Positions 1 through 10,577 of a stretch of DNA of 25,274 bases are shown piece after piece (position 1 is the stretch's first letter; each line of letters starts with the position of its first letter). The DNA is from Rhizophagus sp. LPA8_4_AMF (lineage: Eukaryota > Glomeromycota > Glomeromycetes > Glomerales > Glomeraceae). The notes beneath the pieces are model-generated. The model did not search any database and was not told the origin of the DNA. It saw only the letters and a list, made by a program, of their open reading frames with translations. The position numbers were made by a program, and so were the translations under genes. The stretch lies in contig JADRCO010000865.1 of the NCBI GenBank assembly GCA_021464525.1, positions 1 to 25,274 on the forward strand. The letters are read 5' to 3'.

Positions 1-50
1 TTAGGTTATTTAATCATATTTAGGTTATTAACTTTAGATTATTTAGATAT

Positions 51-163
51 ATTTAAAATATTTAGTTATATTTAGAGTATTTATAGTGATACTTAGATTA
101 TTTAGTTATAGTTAGATTATTTATAGTCGTACTTAGATTATTTAGTTATAGTTAGATTATTTT
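51..163. repeat. 40-bp tandem repeat, about three copies
   Basis: Copies start at 51, 91 and 131. The second and third both begin ACTTAGATTATTTAGTTATA and are nearly identical; the first is diverged, and the third breaks off near 163. A short inverted match links the left edge (TAGGTTATTT, from 2) to 169-180 (AAATAACCTA), so the whole 1-240 stretch may be one small repeat element cut by the window edge. Confidence 0.8.
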
Positions 164-184
164 ATTACTAAATAACCTAGTCTA

Positions 185-234
185 AGCCGTTTATGACTAA
201 ATAATATAATTATATTATTTAGTCATAAACGGCT
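185..234. repeat. Perfect 50-bp palindrome
   Basis: The left half starts AGCCGTTTATGACTAAATAA and the right half is its exact reverse complement, with no spacer; the centre is TATAATTATA. In single strand it would form a 25-bp stem. It follows the 40-bp tandem repeats, which share the TTTAGT/ACTAAA words. It may be a foldback or MITE core, or two transposon ends joined head to head; no transposase is nearby. Confidence 0.9.
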
Positions 235-239
235 AATCT

Positions 240-2014
240 TTACAAAAATTGAAATTACTAAACCTAAAATATGAAATTAAGAAAAAGCTAAAAATAAAAA
301 TCAAGTTGTAAAATATTTATTAATAGGCAATTTTTTCAAATTTAAATTTAATTCAAAATAACTGTAAGTGCTATACTAATAAATAATAAAGTTTTTGTAT
401 TTTAAAAAAACATTAAAAACCTGATTATTAGATCATTAGTCAGATTGCTGGGTCATTAAATAGTTGGAATAGTTCCACTATACCAGGTATAAATTGTTTA
501 ACAAACATTGATTTTATAATATATTCCACTATATTAGGTATAAATTTTTTAAAAGAAAATAATTGTATAAATTTTATATAGTAGTATTTTAATATATTCC
601 ACTATACTATTATATATATTATATAAAAAGAATTTTTTTTAAAATTGTTATTGCCATTTTTATATTTATCTAAAAAGAAAATCGATTTCTTAAAAGTTTT
701 TTGGTTTTTTAATTCATTTTTTTTAAAAAAAAAATGAATAGGCTACTACAGATCAGCATTTTTGATCACATGTTTTATTGATACTGAAATCGCAGTTATT
801 TTACCAATTGGAATTATTAATTAATTATTTTTTTTTATCGTTTATACTTATAAAAAATTGTATCTTTTAAATCTAAAATAAAAAAAATAGTTTTTTTAAG
901 TAGCTGATGATCAAATTAGTATTTGATCAACTTTGTATTACAATACATTTTTGAAAACTAAAGATACAACACATTGTTCTGTAAAAAAATCTAGTATTGA
1001 ACAACGCAATGAGTGAGCAACGCACTAACTTTTCAACGCTTTTACCGATGTATGATAACAATTAAAAAAAATATATATTTCTTATTAAAGATGTTTTAAA
1101 AATAGCTATATAAAAAAATTAAATAAAATTAGAAAAGAATAATATAAATTTTTTTTACTTCTTATTTAGAAAAATTTACTTAACCAGTAATTCCAAAAAA
1201 ATCTAATAAACATTTTCATCTGGATTTTTTTACCAGTAAAATATATAAAATATCAAGATTAATAATTAAAAGACTGGCTATAAAAAAACTGGGTTAAGTT
1301 TTCAAATTTGGTTTAATTTTCTCTTTTCTATTAGTAAAGTCTAGTTTTCCATTTAACTTCCTAGATAATTAGCAGAAAGGAAAAAAAAATTTAACAATAA
1401 TATTCACATATGGATTAAAATGTGAACTATGAACACGCGTTCTTAAATTTTTGTAAATTTTATATGTTCAGTTTAAAATAAATATTTTTAAGGAATCTCT
1501 TTATGATTTCAGGTTATCCTAATATAATTGTATTCCTGTATTCCTGTTGCAGCTGTTTAATTTATCTTTATCTCTTTATTATGAATTGATATATCACTAT
1601 GTTATAAAAATCAATCCTACCTTGTCCTAATGATTCGTATAAAAAAATTTTCGGTTTAGAGAAACATTATTATATTCCTGTCATATCAAGACGTATCTTT
1701 AGGGCTTAGTATAAATAACAAAAGTTTATCGCCTGCGCCATTCATGAATATTTGTTTACAAAATAAAGCCACTTAGAATAATTTATTAAGAAAACGACAT
1801 TTTTTTGATTAGTCACATAATTACAGTGCCACTTTGAGGCTTTAATTTGTTTATTTTATGATGCGAAGATTGTTTATTGAGATATAAAGATTCACCACTT
1901 GTAACAATTGAAGTTCATGGCCGCGACTATAATAAAGTCAAGAAAAATGTAATTAATCTAAAACATGATCCTTTTCAAATACTAAGTTTTTAAATCAAAT
2001 AATTAACAAAAATT
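240..2014. other. Gene-free AT-rich stretch upstream of the MFS gene
   Basis: No convincing coding sequence on either strand. It contains diverged direct repeats of a TTCCACTATA...AGGTATAAATT word (471-501, 521-552, partial 594-613) and an AT hairpin around 712-739 (ATTCAT plus T run, then A run plus TGAAT). The last 300 bp should hold the MFS promoter; a TATAAATA-like word lies near 1710, too far upstream to be assigned with confidence. Confidence 0.6.
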
Positions 2015-3555
2015 ATGAAAGAAAATATTAATTACGAATTACTTACAGATTCAACAACATCGCTCGTAAATGATAGCCCAAGAAATTGGTCGGCGAAGAA
2101 AAAAAGAAATGTTTTAATTCTCATATCGGCTACCGGTATAATTGGCTCTATAGGAAATTCGTAATATCACGTTATAAGAATTGATTAATTTACAAATTCC
2201 TTTGATCTAATGTAGAATTAATTTTCTTATGCTCTCAGATCATTTTATCCGGCAATATTGATGGTACAAGAAGATTTAAATACCACAGAAACTTTAGTAA
2301 ACACAGCTGTAGCTTCATATCTGTACGTTAACGGAATCGCGGTAAATAATATTTTCTTATAAACTTTTATTAAAATCGCAATCTAAAACTTATTAAATTT
2401 TAGCCATTATTTTGGGCGTCATATTCTGATTTACAAGGAACAAGAAGAAAAATGTTCTTATTTGACGCATTTTTAATAATATTAATGAGTATTGGGTGTG
2501 CATTTGCAAATAATATTTATTGGTTGATAGTATTTCGTACGCTCCTATCTTTTTCTGTCTCAGCCGTTCAATGTCTTTCCGTTGGAACACTCAGTGATAT
2601 ATACAGCGCAACCGAAAGAGGAAATGCTATTGGAGTATTTTATCTCGGATTTTTTATTGGTCCAGTAATCGGACCACCGATGGGAGGATTTCTAACTCAA
2701 TATATAAGTTGGAGATCGCTATTTTGGTTTATAGCTATATTCGCGACCATAAGACTTTTCTTAATATTTATCTTTTTACCTGAGACATATAATAAATCTA
2801 GTACAACAAATTCTTCTCAATCCATTTTCAATCCATTGGGACCAATTTTATTATTGCGTCATGCAAATGTTACATTAGTGATTTTATATTGGATATGGAT
2901 TATATCAATTCATTACGTAGTTAATATTTTAATTCCAACTAAATTTCACTTAACTTATGGAGCTACCACATCAGAAATTGGATTAATTTTTTTGTCTCCC
3001 GGTGCTGGACTAGTTTTGGGTAGTTTTGTTGGAGGTAGAGTATCAGACTTTTTACTTAAACGGAATATTAAAAATCGTGATGGTAGTTATTATCCCGAAT
3101 TGAGATTACATGGAGCTTGGTGGGGTGCTTACTTAATACCATTATGTTATTTTTGTTTTGGCTGGTTCATTGAATATGAAGTATTCATTGTCTATCCTGT
3201 CGTTGCAATGTTTATTGGTAAGTTAAATAATCAATTTTATTCTCGATAGGTATATAAATGTGATATTTATTTTTTTTATTTAACAGGGACATTTGCATCG
3301 CAAATTGCAACAAATTCATGTGAAACATATTTAATTGATTCGTACCCAGAAAGTAGCGCTTCAATCGTTGCTTTGTCAAATGTTTGTAAATGTATAGTAG
3401 CTCCGAGCATGTTGATAGCTGCTGCTCCAATAGATCGTTCTGTTGGTACTGGTTTAACATTTACTATATTAGTTTTAGTAAATTTATTTTCACTATGTTT
3501 GTTAATTTTAGTATATTTTAAAGGAAAAGAATGGAGAGAAAATGAGAGATCGTAA
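2015..3555 (+). CDS. MFS transporter, DHA1 (drug:H+ antiporter) type
   Basis: Proton-coupled membrane exporter of the major facilitator superfamily, DHA1/12-spanner type (QDR/DTR/AQR-like). My model has four exons: 2015-2160, 2239-2341, 2404-3217 and 3287-3555, joined by GT-AG introns of 62-78 bp, giving 443 aa. Visible signatures are motif A between TM2 and TM3 (SDLQGTRRK), the TM4-5 stretch SDIYSATERGNAIGVFYLGF followed by GPVIGPPMGGFL, the central-loop motif GGRVSDFLL, and the late ETYLIDSYPESSAS block typical of fungal DHA1 proteins. The remaining sequence is mostly hydrophobic helices, consistent with 11-12 membrane segments. The start at 2015 gives a hydrophilic N-terminus of about 33 residues before TM1. 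At 443 aa it is short for the family but has no obvious gap. The substrate cannot be read from sequence; polyamines, weak acids, amino acids and drugs are all known for relatives. A related broken copy lies at 4105. Confidence 0.88.
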
Positions 3556-3701
3556 AAAAATGTGTACATAACATAATTAGGTCAGGTATTTTAAAGAATT
3601 ACTTAGTTTTATTTGTATTGACAAAAAGACAAATAGAATTTATGTTTATCAGCTTCTAATATCCATGACGACCTGGTATAATCATCTAATAGATCAGTTA
3701 T

Positions 3702-3707
3702 AATAAA
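3702..3707 (+). terminator. Poly(A) signal of the MFS gene
   Basis: AATAAA about 145 bp after the MFS stop codon, in an A-rich stretch. It is a plausible 3'-end signal, but in DNA this AT-rich the hexamer also occurs by chance. Confidence 0.4.
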
Positions 3708-3754
3708 GAAATAAAAAAAAAAATTTTTTAATGCATTGAATTCAAATATATTAT

Positions 3755-3909
3755 CCCCGGCCCCCTCGAAGTGGCGGCCAGGAATTGTCGTACAGTATAC
3801 CGACTATACATTACATTTTGCAAAAAAATTAGAAATATTGATGAATTATCTTTTAAAGCCCAAATATATGTTATGGGAGCTGCTATTTTTTTTTTTTTTT
3901 TTTTTTTTT
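3755..3909. other. GC-rich island followed by a 24-T run
   Basis: About 50 bp (3755-3805, starting ATCCCCGGCCCCCTCGAAGT) stands out as GC-rich against the AT-rich flanks. About 80 bp further on comes an uninterrupted run of 24 T (3886-3909). There is no credible ORF. It may be a fragment of a dispersed repeat, perhaps SINE-like, but I found no target-site duplication and no clear A/B box. Confidence 0.4.
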
Positions 3910-4104
3910 GTGCTATAAATTTTAGATAAATTAACCGAATACCGTAATTATTGAACTATATTAATGTTTACCTTATTTATTTACCAAAGTTTATTATAAG
4001 CAGGAATGGCTGATTTTATTATTGGGTAAAGAAGGCTTACCACTTTGTTAAAGTTTGCACATTTTATTAGTTAAAATTATTATTTTATATACTTTTTTTG
4101 ACAT

Positions 4105-4321
4105 CATGGATAAGAAACTATTATTGCAGAACATGATTCAAAAAATTGGCCAAATGGAAAAAGAGATGTGCACTAGTAATTGTATCATCAACTGGAATTC
4201 TTGGATCTATGGGAGCTTCGTAAGTACAAAGATCAAGGAAAAATTTCATTATTTTTAATTAGAAGTTTATATTTGATTAGAGCATTTTATCCAGTAATAT
4301 TGCAAGTTAAAGAAGATTTTA
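4105..4321 (+). pseudogene. Relic of a second DHA1 MFS transporter (exon 1 to exon 2)
   Basis: Decayed paralogue of the intact MFS gene 550 bp upstream. Its first part reads NWPNGKRDV, matching NWSAKKKRNV in the intact gene. After a frame change at 4171-4172 it reads LVIVSSTGILGSMGAS, matching LILISATGIIGSIGNS. The same splice junction is kept: coding sequence stops at TC|GTAAGT (4219/4220), a 61-bp intron runs to ATTAG (4280), and the next exon reads AFYPVILQVKEDF, matching SFYPAILMVQEDL. Homology then fades; exons 3 and 4 are absent. An in-frame stop lies just upstream and the start context is lost. The retained intron argues for DNA-level duplication rather than retrocopying. It is very unlikely to make a transporter. 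Confidence 0.8.
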
Positions 4322-4479
4322 AAAACTACGTTTCTTTATTAAAATTAATTTACTTGTTAAAAACGTTTCGCAACATTTTTTACCTGTCTTAATATAAAAA
4401 TAAAAAAAAGATTGTAAAATGATTTCATTATATAAATACATGATATTATAATTAATAGGGTTGCTAATTTTAACCGGGT

Positions 4480-4560
4480 TAAAATCATTGTAGGTGTTAT
4501 TTCACCGGTGTTACCAGTGATTTCACCAGTGATAACGTGATATTGGGAAATCACCATGTA
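4480..4560. repeat. Short repeats of a TTTCACC(A/G)GTG word
   Basis: The words TTTCACCGGTG, TTACCAGTGA and TTTCACCAGTGA follow each other in a GC-richer patch, so the minus strand would read GEITGNTGEITP. This looks like local tandem duplication, not a gene. The patch is followed by 4640-4850, which is also GC-richer than its surroundings. Confidence 0.5.
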
Positions 4561-4623
4561 TGAAACAACCACGAGGAGGTTGCTGAAAATCAAGCAGGTA
4601 AAAATAAAGATTCGAAACTATTA

Positions 4624-4812
4624 TCATAAAACTTGTTCCATTAAAGAAATCATTTTCAATGGAATTTGTGGTGTGGTTATTCGAGCCCTGTAACATTGGG
4701 CCCGATACAAATGGGTTGGTCGGATATTCCAGTCAGTGTTCTTATAATTTGCCAATAGCGTGGCGGCTGAAGCAGTATTGTCTTTAATAATCAAAGTGCA
4801 GTGCGTACTCAC
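4624..4812 (-). CDS. Doubtful 62-aa ORF ending in a coding-like stretch
   Basis: This minus-strand ORF ends with a sequence that looks like protein (RITTPQIPLKMISLMEQVL), and its base composition is richer in GC than the flanks. Its first 15 or so codons lie in one arm of the hairpin at 4769-4844, so the apparent start is probably not real. I do not recognise the product. It could be the last exon of a dead gene or part of a mobile element. Confidence 0.2.
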   Translation of the reverse strand: MSTHCTLIIKDNTASAATLLANYKNTDWNIRPTHLYRAQCYRARITTPQIPLKMISLMEQVL

Positions 4813-4844
4813 TGCACTTTGCTTATTAAAGACAATACTGCTTC
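4769..4844. repeat. Long near-perfect hairpin, 35-bp arms and 6-nt loop
   Basis: The left arm (4769-4803) begins GAAGCAGTATTGTCTTTAAT. The right arm (4810-4844) is its reverse complement with one mismatch (A/C), separated by CGTACT. The arms hold more GC than the surrounding DNA. Possible readings are a foldback/MITE, two transposon ends head to head, or a snap-back duplication made during repair. Confidence 0.9.
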
Positions 4845-4849
4845 GGATT

Positions 4850-5173
4850 TAAACAACTAAACAACTAAAAAAGCAAATAAATACAAATATAAGGAATCAA
4901 AGAGCAATACATTTAATTATTACTCTATTTATTTAGTATAAGATAATTACATAATAATTTTGAATTTTTAAAATTTTAATTATATAATCATGTACAGTAT
5001 ATAGATGTTAAAGTAACCCCGGTTAATTATAGTATTTCTATAAAATTTACATTTTTTGAAATAATTGTACATTGTAAATTAAGTTATAAATTGTCATATG
5101 TGTTTCACTGATCCAAATTGTATAACAGGTAATGGGTTAATAATTTAATTTTTTTTACTCGAAGCAGTTCAGT
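4850..5173. other. AT-rich spacer with no gene seen
   Basis: No credible coding sequence. It lies downstream of the minus-strand gene ending at 5174 and should contain its 3' UTR; a minus-strand AATAAA (TTTATT at 4928-4933) is a possible but distant poly(A) signal. Confidence 0.5.
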
Positions 5174-5823
5174 TTAATTTTTAACTTTATAGAAACAAGC
5201 ACACCAATACATTAATAAAATTGGAGTTCCATTTTTATCGGGAACTGTGGCGCCAGTGAAATAAAAATCACAACATTTGTCTTGCAAATCGAATTTCTTG
5301 TATTGCCCTTTCCAAGAGTTATGTACGGTAGAACCTTCGGATTTGATAAGATCTACAATACCCTTAACGAGTTGATCAACTTCAGCAGAAGATAAAGTTA
5401 AGTTGTCGAATTTGGTCTATTAAATATTATAATAGAATAATTAGAAAGATTTTTATCGAAAATTAGAAATATAACACAACATTATACCTTTAAATATCCA
5501 ACAAAATCGAAATTTGTAATATCTGCATCATAAACAATGCTGTCTTCTAAAGCACCAGCTTGCGATGATTCAGAAGGATGTGTAGTTTCACCATTCCATT
5601 GATAATTTAATTCTTTTAGCCATTGTTGACGGCAGTATTGTTTAATGAAAGTTTCGATTTCTTTGATTGCTAGCAAGACATCTTGATTTTCATCGGTTGT
5701 AGAAACGAAAGCTGGTTTTCCAGCCAATCGAGCAGCTAGTTTATGTAATTCAAAAACACTTGTAGGTTCAGCAAGTTTGACGACCTCGTTAATATATTCA
5801 CTAGTTGATTTGTCGGAAAGCAT
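5174..5823 (-). CDS. Unrecognised 192-aa protein, two exons
   Basis: Exon 1 is 5823-5488 and exon 2 is 5416-5174 on the minus strand, joined by a 71-bp GT-AG intron (GTATAATG...AATAG). The intron is needed because the unspliced frame stops two codons past the donor; spliced, it gives 192 aa. There is no signal peptide and no membrane helix. The first 80 residues look helical and charged (SEYINEVVKLAEPTSVFELH, then LLAIKEIETFIKQYCRQQWL). The last 80 look strand-rich and aromatic, with four cysteines near the C-terminus (DKCCDFYF, YWCACFYKV). I cannot assign a family. The clean splice, balanced codon use and soluble character suggest a real expressed gene. It is divergent from the WW-domain gene, with about 500 bp between the starts, so the two may share a promoter region. 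Confidence 0.75.
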
Positions 5824-6326
5824 GCTTGTTTTTTATTTTTTACAGAGAAATTTTTTTTTTATCATTTGGGAATTGGATAATTTGCTCATTTTATAAGTGT
5901 TTGTGACCTCATTATATCGTATTTGCGGCGCTTTTAGCCATAAAATTAATTAAAACAAATTGGGAAGAATTTTAATTTAATTTTTTGGGCTTTCACCTGT
6001 ATCTGTTTATAGTACCCCGGGTCTTATCAAGAAAGGCTAGTTATATTGAACTGCCCAAAATATCCAAAAATTAGTCACCAGGTTAATATTTGAAATAGTA
6101 CCCCTTTAGTATACGCAGCGCTGCAATGGCACCCTAAAATAAATATTACGTAATATATATTCTCCTAAACCTGCATGAGGGTAAAGTCATATTATTTTCT
6201 TGCTTCTTAAGGTATGATCTTCACTTGAACATCGACATGAAAATTCCGAAAGTAAAAAAGTACTATCTATTATATTATATTATTAAAAATTAATTTCGTA
6301 TTTTTCTACGCTAAGAAACTGTAAAT
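5824..6326. promoter_or_regulatory. Divergent intergenic region, probable shared promoter
   Basis: This 503-bp region separates the starts of the minus-strand 192-aa gene and the plus-strand WW-domain gene. It is less AT-rich in its middle (about 5920-6180) than other spacers, with words such as CCCCGGGTC. TA-rich stretches near 6268-6290 could serve the WW gene. No specific factor site can be named. Confidence 0.45.
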
Positions 6327-9300
6327 ATGGGTCGCAGATCTAAAAACAATAATAAAAATAACCAACCTCATACTCAAGCCAGTGTTTCTACATATCAACC
6401 AATTACTCAAATACAAACAACTGAACCTCCGAACAAACGTAAAAAACGTATTCAACCAGTTGAACAAACTACCCAGGTACAAGTGCCCAGGCAATCAGTT
6501 TTTGATCGCCTTGGCACTAAAAATTCAGGCACTGCGCCCTTACCAAGACAGCCCACAAACAAAAAAGAAGTTAAGGAACACCTGTCTAGGATTGAAACTC
6601 GTAAATCAAGGAGAATTTCAGACGCACGGAAGGTGATTATGACGACTATATAATGGCATATAATTGTAGGATGTTGGCTGGACAAATTTATTGATTGTTA
6701 CTTTAAATATTAAAGGCTGAACGTGAGCAGTTAGAGGGTGAACCTAAACAAGAATCAACACAGGACGATAAGAATAAATCTGAGGGTGGTACTAAGAGAA
6801 ATACGGCAATTTCTATAATTAATCCCATTAATACCGTAAAAGGTGGAAAGCGTGAAGAACCTAGACCACTACGAAGAAACTCATACAAACAACTTGAACA
6901 AAAACAACCTTTAAGGGATGATGACTTTCAGGAATCAGAAATTCCTTCAACTTCAAAGTAAGAGTTGTAGATCAAAATAATTTAAAGGTTTATTGTTATT
7001 TGATTATAATGCGTTAATTAAAAATTTAATAAAAATAAAATAAAATAAAAATAAAAATAAATAGCGCAAGGGACATACAAACAGAGGCAATGGAAGATGA
7101 TACAGAAACTTATCAGGAAATGCCCAAAGCTGATATTTCACCACAGTCACCTGCAGAATACAATGTTCAAAATGCTGAACGAGTCTTAAACGAGATTAAA
7201 GATGGTGAAAATGATGAAACGTCAGAGAATTTTGTCGGTTCGACCGAGTTTATTGTACAACAAAAAAATAATGCTGTATATGAACATATTTCTGGGTTAG
7301 CGCAATCTGATCATGAATCAGATATAGCAAAAGAAGATGTCGTATCGATCCAAGCTGATGATGATTATTTGATGGGCATTGAAGACGAAGATCAAGAAGA
7401 CCCTTCGTTAATGGGTGAACAATTTGCGGATCAAGAATTTGGGGAATCAGGCCAACTTTTTACTTCACGTAGTGATAGGAATATGTCACCTATTCCTGAT
7501 TCATATAAAGATCGTGAAAGAAAAGAACACGGAAGAAATAAGGACATTGATAACAAAGAAATACCATCAAGAATGCGTAATCGTGCTACAAATTCTGACG
7601 ATGGACGTAATTCTGATAGGAGCTATGACCGTCCCAGCCGGGAAACTTCTATTCAACAGTCTCACGTAGATGATCGTAGAACCCGGCTATATGAAAGAGA
7701 TATTCGTGAACGTGAAAGAGAAGAAAGATATAATCGTGCAATAGCTACTGATCGAGCGCATGATGACAGAACTTTCGACCGAGATAGACGAGAAAGAGAA
7801 CGTCAAGATAGGTATAATAAAACTTTGTTGGAAGATAAAGTCCATTTGGATATTCCGCGTCGAAACGAAAGGGATCGATTTCAACGCGAATTTGAACGGA
7901 ATCGAAATGATCATGGTAGTCGAACCCCTAATGCTGAAACTTCTTCAAACAGTACTATCCGAGGCGCTACAAGTAGATCTCCAAGCGACTCCGACAAACC
8001 TCCAAGTAGAACACGATCACCTGAAAGAATGAAGAGAGAAGATCGAGAACTTCGGCCACGTGATGATGTTCGCGAATGGCAACCGCATCAAGATTTCCAA
8101 AGAGATCGTGACCGAATATCCCGACAGCGTGATGATTTGTCTAATAGAGATCGCGATTCAAGGATCAGAGATTTGTCAAAAGAAAAAGAAATCTCTTCTA
8201 GAGATCTTAAAATACAAGATAGAGATTCATTAAATCTCCGCAGAAATGACCAAATAGATGTTACTTTTCGGCGTTCAGATGAAAGAATATCTAATGTTCG
8301 TAGACTCGATGATCCTCGTAATATTGGTATTCCTGAGAGAAATCCAAGAGATCCTCCACCTCGTGATCGAGAGAAGGATGTTCATTACCACCGTGATCAA
8401 GCTTTAAGACCAGAGCCAATTCGAAGAGATGAACGGCAACCAGCTGTCCGCTCTAAGAACGAAACTCAAAATGATTCTGTTTACCAAGATAATCGGGATA
8501 AAGAACCTAGACAACGAAATATCCAACCTAACGTTCTTACCGAACATGATCGTCCTGATAAAAGAAAGAGGGAAGACATCGAACTTAATGAGCGTAAGGC
8601 TTATTATGATCGGGAACAAAGGGGTGATGCAAATTCTTTCAATCAACGTCTTCCTGACTATCGTATCAGGGATAAAGAGAGAGAGCAACGCCATCGCGAA
8701 GATTATCCTTCTAAAGATGGTAATCGAGTTGTAGTAAATAGAGATCAGGATAGAGATTTAACGAATCGTAAAGAAGATCGAATGTTGCCCACTCAAGATC
8801 GTAATGTCGGTATACCTGACCTTTATAGACCTTTATCAGACCATTTAAAAGAACCTGATCGTCGATCACTTCGGGATTATAATATCGATATGTATCGTGC
8901 TGATTATGATCGGGATATGAGAGATCGAGTTCGTGGTGATCCCGAAAGTCGGAGTAACTCCGTTGAGAGAACGGATCCGCAAAAGCATTTGTATGATCGC
9001 CATCAACGAGAATCGGAGAAAAGACGGGATATAGAAGATGATCCAATGTCTCGTACAAGTAGATCTGAATCTACGCGACGTTCTGATACTGAGAGACCTG
9101 CTCAAACTCTCATGGACAATCAACGTGATAATATTCGAGATTATTCGCAAGAAACACATATGCAAGAAGAAAAAAATAGAGATCCCCAAGACCAATTTAT
9201 AAAGGAGTCGAAAAGAGTTCCAGTAAATGAGGATGAAGATCCTTTACTTCCTCATCCCTGGATAAAATGCAAGTCTAGTAGGAACAAAGATTATTATTTC

Positions 9301-10577
9301 AATACACAAACTCGTGAATCTCAATGGAACTATCCCGAGACGGGGAAAAATCGTCAGGCTCAAAACGATGGTAACAAAAACGCCGATTATGATTCTCATA
9401 AAGATGAGGATGAGCCTCGTAAAAAGATCCGTTTGAATGAAAACGGTGGGAGTGTTGTGGCAAATTCCGACATTAATCCTCAAATTGGGCACGAAAATAA
9501 AACCTCGACCGTTAACGAAAATGACTCTATTAATAAAGAAGTTTCTTTAAAAGATGAAATTTCATTTGATCAACAGTCAGAGGCATCGTCTAGACTACCT
9601 CGAAATAACTCTACTTTTTTGTTTTCGCCCTCATTGCCACAATCTCAACCTTCTCCTGGAACGTCGGCTGTATTCTCACCTCCACATCGTTCAATTTCTT
9701 CCGAATATAATGAGCGCCGATTTAGTTCTGATTATGGGATACAATCAAGTCCACGAAGAGGTTCTTATGTCGGACCTCAACCACATTCTCCTCAAATGTC
9801 TTCTTTAAGATCGAATCCAGGTCCATTTAATCGGGGGGGTTCTGTTGATATATACGATCGTAATGACGGATTCCGCAATGATGAATTTATCTCTAGTCGT
9901 TCACTCGGTGACCCACGCAACATCTCTAGTCCAAGCGGTAATAACAATAATGGATTGACACCAACATTTCCTGGGTCACCAATTCGTTCAAATAGGTCTG
10001 GAATGTATAATTCGTTTGGGATTGAACAAAATGTTTCACCGGGAAATAGGCGTTCTGGAGTTGGACGTGAGTTACCAACATTTACTCAGCCTCGGGTGAG
10101 AACTGTTCACGAAGAAGAACGCCAGTATTTCGGTGAAGAGCAAAGTATGAAAGTTGAAGAACTTCCCACTAACGAAGTTCATAATCACGAAGTGGAATCT
10201 GGTAATCACCCGACAGTCGGCCAAGGTTATGAAACCTTCAACGAACAAAATGCTGACGAAGAATCTGACGAAGATACTTGGCGGTCAGACGAACCTGTCG
10301 AATATGGAACGGCCGAGACTGAGCCGGTCTCCATCTTCCTGTTCCGTCGTGCAAGTTCAAGAATAAATCAAGATGGGGTCAAAAAGAAATTTTTGAATCC
10401 AAGAAAAGAATATGAGGTAGTGAAATCCATTTGTGGAGGCAAGGGAATGCATCTATTCAAAGTAAGCTATTAATTTATTTTAATTCATAATTGTCTATGA
10501 TACATCAATACTAATTTTTAATTTCCTTATGGCTATAATAGCACTCTTTTGCCACCGCACATTCGCGTCGCGAATGA
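6327..10577 (+). CDS. WW-domain protein with long RD/RE-rich charged region
   Basis: The model has four exons: 6327-6632, 6716-6957, 7065-10461 and 10542-10577, with phases that agree, giving about 1,326 aa. The N-terminus is basic with NKRKKR-type nuclear signals and a VFDRLG motif (residues 57-64). Residues about 192-300 are acidic. About 310-900 are dense in Arg/Asp/Glu dipeptides (RDRER-like), as in nuclear RNA-processing proteins. A single WW domain lies at about 909-940: the tryptophans are 915 and 937, 22 apart, with the aromatic YYF strand and a final proline. Residues about 1000-1200 are Ser/Pro/Asn-rich. WW domains bind proline-rich partners, and WW plus RD/RE-rich tails are common in splicing or transcription-coupled factors, so a nuclear role is inferred. 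I see no RRM or FF domain. The last exon (11 codons) is the least certain part; without that splice the ORF ends at 10473. Confidence 0.8.

Noticed and set aside
1..240. CRISPR-like array at the left edge
   Set aside because: The 40-bp repeats are back-to-back without unique spacers, and the genome is eukaryotic.
7415..10366. Many ORFs of 70-115 codons on both strands inside the WW-protein exon
   Set aside because: They are shadows of the biased RD/RE codons in the main frame; none has an independent domain or splice context.
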